This document shows positions 31,933-35,941 of a stretch of 35,941 nt of DNA, piece by piece. Within the stretch, counting starts at the first letter, position 1. Each line of letters opens with the position of its first letter. The notes under the pieces were generated by a model, which saw nothing but the letters and a program-made list of their open reading frames with translations, did not search any database and was not told the DNA's origin. Source of the stretch: CAZNLS01 sp964573895 (GTDB taxonomy: Bacteria > Acidobacteriota > Aminicenantia > UBA2199). The position numbers and the translations under genes were made by a program. The stretch is taken from NCBI GenBank assembly GCA_964573895.1, contig CAZNLS010000010.1:1-35941 (forward strand). The letters are read 5' to 3'.

Positions 31933-33757
31933 ACCTCATTTTAGAGTATTTCATAGAAAAATCAGTGACATTTTTCATACTTGATCCATCCGGCTTGGAG
32001 ACACTGACATCCCACCAGCTGAACCATGCAGAGTTATATGGATTATAATCAAATATATATACTGAACCATCAATGATGTCAGAGAATGTTTTTCCAAGAG
32101 AATCCGATGAATTAGTCGCTTTTGTCCCTGAAAAACCTGAAATACTATTCAATACATATTCAGCTTTAAAAAAAAGTGAATTTTTTCTTCCAATGCGGAT
32201 CATATATTTTGCACCCAGTACAATTCCCGGTCCTGATCCTTTAATTTTAAACTCATCCACGCTCTTGAGTGTGTATGAATTTTCACTGTAATCCAATGTG
32301 TTTGTATGACTGATGCTTGTCAGGTTCAAGCCAGCCAGTGCATATAATGCAAACGAGGAAAATCTCTTCTCGATGCCAATAAAAGGCATTATATTTGTAA
32401 TCTTGTTTTTAATGGAATAATTAAATTTTTCATTCACATCCGGCCATTCAAAACTGTAAAGCTTCCCGGAATTATTGCCGCCCGAAGTATACTCGATCCC
32501 TCCCTTTATAATAAGTCCGTTCTTAAGAAAATAATTCGCTGTAAAACTTAGGGGGATCCCCAAGAAATTCTCCTTGAAAGCACCACTATGATTATTAGTC
32601 AGGTTGTATATTTCCGAATATTGTGTGAACATATTATTAAATCCTGAAGCACGCAGATCCAGATTTTCAGGTTTCGAAATTGAAATACCGGCAGAAACAA
32701 CATATTCAATTTTCTTTCCTTTTATAAAATTTGATTTCCCGTAACTACTTTTTTTTGATTTTTTTGCTCTCTTCAATCCGGTATCTGCAGATTCAACACT
32801 TCTCAATACAATTCTTTGCCTGTTTGAAGCCGGCAGCGGAGAAAGAATTTTATCCCCGTCTTTAAGACCTGAAATTACCAAATACCGACCCTCTGGAAAT
32901 TTTTCAATATTTATATATCTTTTTTCTGCATAATTTCCATGGGCTAAATAAATGTAATGATTCAGCTTATCTGAACCCAGATCACTTCCGCCCAGAATTA
33001 TTGCATCCCTGTGAATAATTTCATATTTAAACCTCATTTTTTTCCCGGACCTGAATTTAAGCTTAGCATTATTTATAAGAACAATCTTTTTATCTTTGAT
33101 CTGTTTGATATGTCCACTTATTTTCATTTTGGAATCATAGGTTTCCAGATCGACCATATCACCATCAGAAAAATGTTTAGATTGAATTTTATTCAGAATT
33201 ATTTTCAAAAGATAATCATCAGTCACCCTCGCAAGGGTTAAACCGGCTCCTACCGAATCTCCCTCGTTAAGTAATGATGAAATCCGGCCTGAGATAGGAC
33301 TAATCAAAAATGGTCTCATTTTAAAACGGTTTAATTTTTTCAGATATGCAGTACCAGCTTTTATTTTTAATTTTGCTTCATTCTCGGATTTCCTGCTCCT
33401 GACCTTCCATTTTTTTCGTTCAGCGAGAATTTTTTCCCAGCCCTTTATTTCATTCTCTGTTTTTTTTATCAATTTTACAATGGCATCAGAATTAAAAAAT
33501 AAAATCTTCTGCCCTTTTTCAACCCATTCTCCATTAACAACATTTACCCGTTCAAGTTTTAACGGGATATCGGATTTAATAACAGCTTTCGCATATGGCT
33601 GAAGTTTGCCTGAAAAATATTTATAATCTTTCACAGTTCTCTTTTTTACTGTTTTTATTCCCGACTCCATAACTGAATTATTATCGGTACTGTTTCCTTT
33701 TAACGGGAAAACAATCAGAAACGATACAAAAACAAGTATCAATAATCTTTTGTGCAT
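31910..33757 (-). CDS. RND-type periplasmic adaptor fused to an outer-membrane beta-barrel
   Basis: This 615-residue protein joins two modules normally found apart. After a signal peptide (about 1-24), residues about 45-320 resemble a membrane fusion protein of the RND/HlyD kind: a lipoyl-like half (I-K-S-D-I-P-L...V-V-N-G-E-W-V-E-K-G-Q), a short helical hairpin, the second half (I-S-P-I-S-G-R-I-S), and a distal domain with G-L-K-D-G-D-K-I-L. A basic linker rich in K-K-S follows (about 325-360). Residues about 365-615 alternate in amphipathic strands with aromatic girdles and end in M-R-F-I-L-G-F-A-F, the C-terminal Phe signature of outer-membrane barrels. No RND pump or TolC gene is nearby. 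It lies 11 bases after the GMC oxidoreductase. Confidence 0.75.
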   Translation of the reverse strand: MHKRLLILVFVSFLIVFPLKGNSTDNNSVMESGIKTVKKRTVKDYKYFSGKLQPYAKAVIKSDIPLKLERVNVVNGEWVEKGQKILFFNSDAIVKLIKKTENEIKGWEKILAERKKWKVRSRKSENEAKLKIKAGTAYLKKLNRFKMRPFLISPISGRISSLLNEGDSVGAGLTLARVTDDYLLKIILNKIQSKHFSDGDMVDLETYDSKMKISGHIKQIKDKKIVLINNAKLKFRSGKKMRFKYEIIHRDAIILGGSDLGSDKLNHYIYLAHGNYAEKRYINIEKFPEGRYLVISGLKDGDKILSPLPASNRQRIVLRSVESADTGLKRAKKSKKSSYGKSNFIKGKKIEYVVSAGISISKPENLDLRASGFNNMFTQYSEIYNLTNNHSGAFKENFLGIPLSFTANYFLKNGLIIKGGIEYTSGGNNSGKLYSFEWPDVNEKFNYSIKNKITNIMPFIGIEKRFSSFALYALAGLNLTSISHTNTLDYSENSYTLKSVDEFKIKGSGPGIVLGAKYMIRIGRKNSLFFKAEYVLNSISGFSGTKATNSSDSLGKTFSDIIDGSVYIFDYNPYNSAWFSWWDVSVSKPDGSSMKNVTDFSMKYSKMRFILGFAF

Positions 33758-33768
33758 TTTAACCTCAC

Positions 33769-35385
33769 TTATCTAAATTCGGCATCTGCAATCCTTGCAG
33801 CATTTGCCATTAACGTAAACGTCAGATTTTTTGAAGGAAGAAAAGGAAAAGAGCTTCCGTCAACAATATATAGATTTTTAAAGTCATTACTTCTGCAATT
33901 TTTTGAAACCGTAAGTTCTTTTGCTTCATTCGTCATCGGAATTGTACCCGAATAATGTACACTTGCTCCCATCGGTCTTGACTGCGCCTGGAACAACGGT
34001 AATATTATACCAATTTTCGAAAAGAAATTTTTGAATTTCTTTAAATTGAATTTGACTCGCGCGGATTCTTCAGCCGGCGGAACATATCTTAAAATAAGAT
34101 CAGTAACAGCCCTCTCTCCATTTTCAGTTTCCGAAATGGTTAAGTAATTATCATTTCTTCTGTAATCATGAAGATTTATATTTACGACTCCCAGAGCTGA
34201 GTGAAGGTAACGTCCTAAAAATATTGAAGTTCTGAAATCAAATGGCATTGACTGAAAGGGTGGCTGCATCAAACCGGTTTTTAATGTTGTAATCTGACCA
34301 TGTACATAATCTTTTGGATTTTCCGTTTCGATTCCAACAGCCAATTGGTGATACTGGTATGACTCCGGATTAAAATTTTTCCCGAGAATTTTCCAGTTAA
34401 TAAAAGGGGCCAGTATTTGTCTGTTATCCATCAATCCTTTCAGTTTAACTTTAGTTCCGGATTTTTTAAAAACAGAGGTCAGGAAGATCTTTGATGAAGA
34501 TAGTGTCCCTGCTGCCAATGCAAGAGTATTCACTTTAAACTCTCGTTTCTTCCCACTCTCAATTTCTGTTGTAACTACAGACTCAATTTTTTGATTATCG
34601 TTATATTTAAAATACTCTACCATAAATCCTTTCAGATATGTAAACCGGCTGTTCTTCATACACTTTTTCAATGTTATTGAAGGAACATAAAGTGAATCAG
34701 ACGGACATCCCCACTGACATCTTCCGGAATAATCACATGCAGATCTCCCATCCTTGTCATCACTCAAAGTTGCAATTCTTGATCTCCCCAAAAAAACTCC
34801 GCTTTTGTTTAATCTTTGTCTCTTTTGAAGATAATTATCATAAATAATTGTGGAATTTTCATCCAGGTTCAGCGGCTTCATCAAATTCTTATGAAAAGGG
34901 AAGAAGCGAGACAGATCATCATCTTCCCCAATTATTCCTATCCTCCCTGATATAAGTTCATAATAGGCTTCTATATCTTTATAATCGAATGGAAATTCTT
35001 CAAGATCAAACTCATTAAATGGATAAGAACCTCCTGTCCATGCTTCGGCAAGACCTCCCATTGCGAATGATAAATGAGGATTAAATCCTTCCTGCCTCAC
35101 CTTAAAACCGGGGGGTATTTTGAATATATATTGTTTATGTGGAGGAAACTCGTAAACTTCAGGAGAATCAGCTCTAATTACCGACTCAAAGTTTTCTCCC
35201 AGAAAATATTCTGACGGATCATTCAGGTTATCTTTTAATCCATTAAAATCGAGTTCTTTTTCAACAGGAGGAGTTCCCGAATATCCCACATCTATTAACT
35301 CAACACTACAACCAAGATTCAGCAGTGATTCGGCAAAATGAACTCCTGATGCTCCTGATCCGACAATAGTAACCTTATCTTTCAT
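33769..35385 (-). CDS. GMC-family FAD oxidoreductase
   Basis: This 538-residue flavoenzyme is of the glucose-methanol-choline type. The FAD fold begins at once: I-V-G-S-G-A-S-G (7-14). A GMC N-terminal region (A-M-G-G-L-A-E-A-W) follows, then a Cys-rich patch C-D-Y-S-G-R-C-Q-W-G-C-P, and the C-terminal GMC domain with catalytic His in V-H-Y-S-G-T and the matching Asn in P-S-K-N-L-T-F-T. It would oxidise an alcohol or sugar; substrate and electron acceptor are unknown. There is no signal peptide. I start at ATG 35385 (GAAGG upstream); a TTG two codons earlier is also in frame. It overlaps the upstream membrane-protein gene by 11 bases. Confidence 0.85.
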   Translation of the reverse strand: MKDKVTIVGSGASGVHFAESLLNLGCSVELIDVGYSGTPPVEKELDFNGLKDNLNDPSEYFLGENFESVIRADSPEVYEFPPHKQYIFKIPPGFKVRQEGFNPHLSFAMGGLAEAWTGGSYPFNEFDLEEFPFDYKDIEAYYELISGRIGIIGEDDDLSRFFPFHKNLMKPLNLDENSTIIYDNYLQKRQRLNKSGVFLGRSRIATLSDDKDGRSACDYSGRCQWGCPSDSLYVPSITLKKCMKNSRFTYLKGFMVEYFKYNDNQKIESVVTTEIESGKKREFKVNTLALAAGTLSSSKIFLTSVFKKSGTKVKLKGLMDNRQILAPFINWKILGKNFNPESYQYHQLAVGIETENPKDYVHGQITTLKTGLMQPPFQSMPFDFRTSIFLGRYLHSALGVVNINLHDYRRNDNYLTISETENGERAVTDLILRYVPPAEESARVKFNLKKFKNFFSKIGIILPLFQAQSRPMGASVHYSGTIPMTNEAKELTVSKNCRSNDFKNLYIVDGSSFPFLPSKNLTFTLMANAARIADAEFR

Positions 35386-35908
35386 TTCCAACCTTCGGAT
35401 TATCCGTTTTTTTCCCCGATAATATTACCTTTGCAGGCATAAGTAAAAGAACTGATGCAAATAGCGATAAAAAAAACAGACCGATTTTATAAGAAAACAT
35501 AATTAAAATCATAAACTTCCCGCTCTGTCTTATTCTGTCTATCTTTTTATATATTAAAGGGGAAGTTTCAAGAATCGCAAACAGAAACCCCAGTCTTTTG
35601 CGAAGCAATGACGACGGGTAAAAAAATTTTGAGAAAGAATCAGCTATTTTTGTGAAAATTCCCGATAAGGATGCAAATTTTATTAAAAACTCATCAAAAC
35701 GATCTAAAGGTTTATTATTAATTTTACTGAGAAATTGTCTATATTTTTCCAATACATATTCTGTTGGCTTGCTGTTTATCAAATAACGAGTGAAAAGGGT
35801 ACATTCACGATCTGCCTTCTCCTTTCCAATCTTCTCTTCTTCATATCTTACCGACTCATCAATCATTTGATTAAGAGGAATAGAGTTTTCATATAGCTTT
35901 TCAAACAT
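35375..35908 (-). CDS. Helical membrane protein, possible partner of the GMC oxidoreductase
   Basis: I do not recognise this 177-residue protein. Its first two thirds are charged and helical (rich in E, K and R); one long hydrophobic segment (about 132-160) near the C-terminus should be a membrane span, followed by a basic tail. The overlap with the GMC gene suggests that it anchors or assists that enzyme, as small subunits do in gluconate 2-dehydrogenase-type complexes, but I see no diagnostic motif. The ATG at 35908 has only a weak site (GAAGAAG). The rest of the operon upstream is beyond the window edge. Confidence 0.6.
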   Translation of the reverse strand: MFEKLYENSIPLNQMIDESVRYEEEKIGKEKADRECTLFTRYLINSKPTEYVLEKYRQFLSKINNKPLDRFDEFLIKFASLSGIFTKIADSFSKFFYPSSLLRKRLGFLFAILETSPLIYKKIDRIRQSGKFMILIMFSYKIGLFFLSLFASVLLLMPAKVILSGKKTDNPKVGNER

Positions 35909-35941
35909 TTTATTCTTCTTCGGAGCACTGCTATTTCTGAA

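Noticed and set aside
1..35941. CRISPR array, tRNA, rRNA or integrated element
   Set aside because: No regularly spaced repeats, no cloverleaf candidates in the short intergenic gaps, and no integrase, transposase or phage genes were seen.

Overview
The window is AT-rich (roughly 35% GC by eye), densely packed bacterial chromosome. It comes from a diderm: it encodes a BamA-type assembly barrel, a TamB-like protein, a SurA-like chaperone and a barrel protein ending in phenylalanine. HspR beside DnaJ, a DUF1574/SGNH-type partner of an MBOAT acyltransferase, and an RsbU-type phosphatase would fit a spirochaete or another early-branching diderm phylum, but I cannot name the lineage. No rRNA, tRNA, transposase, integrase, phage gene or CRISPR array is visible. 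No gene-free stretch exceeds about 185 bp. This reads as core chromosome, not a mobile island.

Layout. 1-755: the 5' end of a leftward exported-protein gene and a divergent exported isochorismatase-family hydrolase. 759-6757: a pyruvate dehydrogenase operon (E1 alpha, E1 beta, E2, E3), a lipoate ligase that could charge E2, and a nickel superoxide dismutase. 6783-8925 (minus): UppP and a phosphomannomutase/phosphoglucomutase for envelope precursors. 9038-12956: a PutP-like Na+ symporter, a possible 18-codon ORF, and an MBOAT plus SGNH-like pair for envelope O-acylation. 13104-15727: a HAMP/PP2C (RsbU-type) phosphatase coupled to RNase III. 15746-16585 (minus): a tandem universal stress protein. 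16767-21249: dnaJ, hspR, a sigma-70 factor, a DnaC-like ATPase, MoxR and a small membrane protein. 21242-29930 (minus): transaldolase, a TamB-like protein, a BamA/TamA-like barrel, a SurA-like chaperone, a YhaM-like nuclease and a zinc-ribbon membrane protein. 30062-31932: a ferritin-like/VIT1 metal transporter and an exported unknown. 31910-35908 (minus): an unknown membrane protein, a GMC oxidoreductase, and an adaptor fused to a barrel.

The most unusual points are these. The E3 subunit has lost the glycines and acidic residue of its NAD site and has a shortened NAD domain. The Ni-SOD carries a Sec-like signal peptide whose predicted cut would expose the nickel-binding histidine. A periplasmic adaptor is fused to an outer-membrane-type barrel. 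The barrel protein at 23140-25848 appears to have seven POTRA repeats. The N-terminal anchor of the TamB-like protein is out of frame across a run of nine identical bases. Predicted promoters sit unusually close to their start codons, including probable leaderless transcripts for dnaJ and the phosphatase. All functions are inferred from motifs read by eye; no database search was possible.
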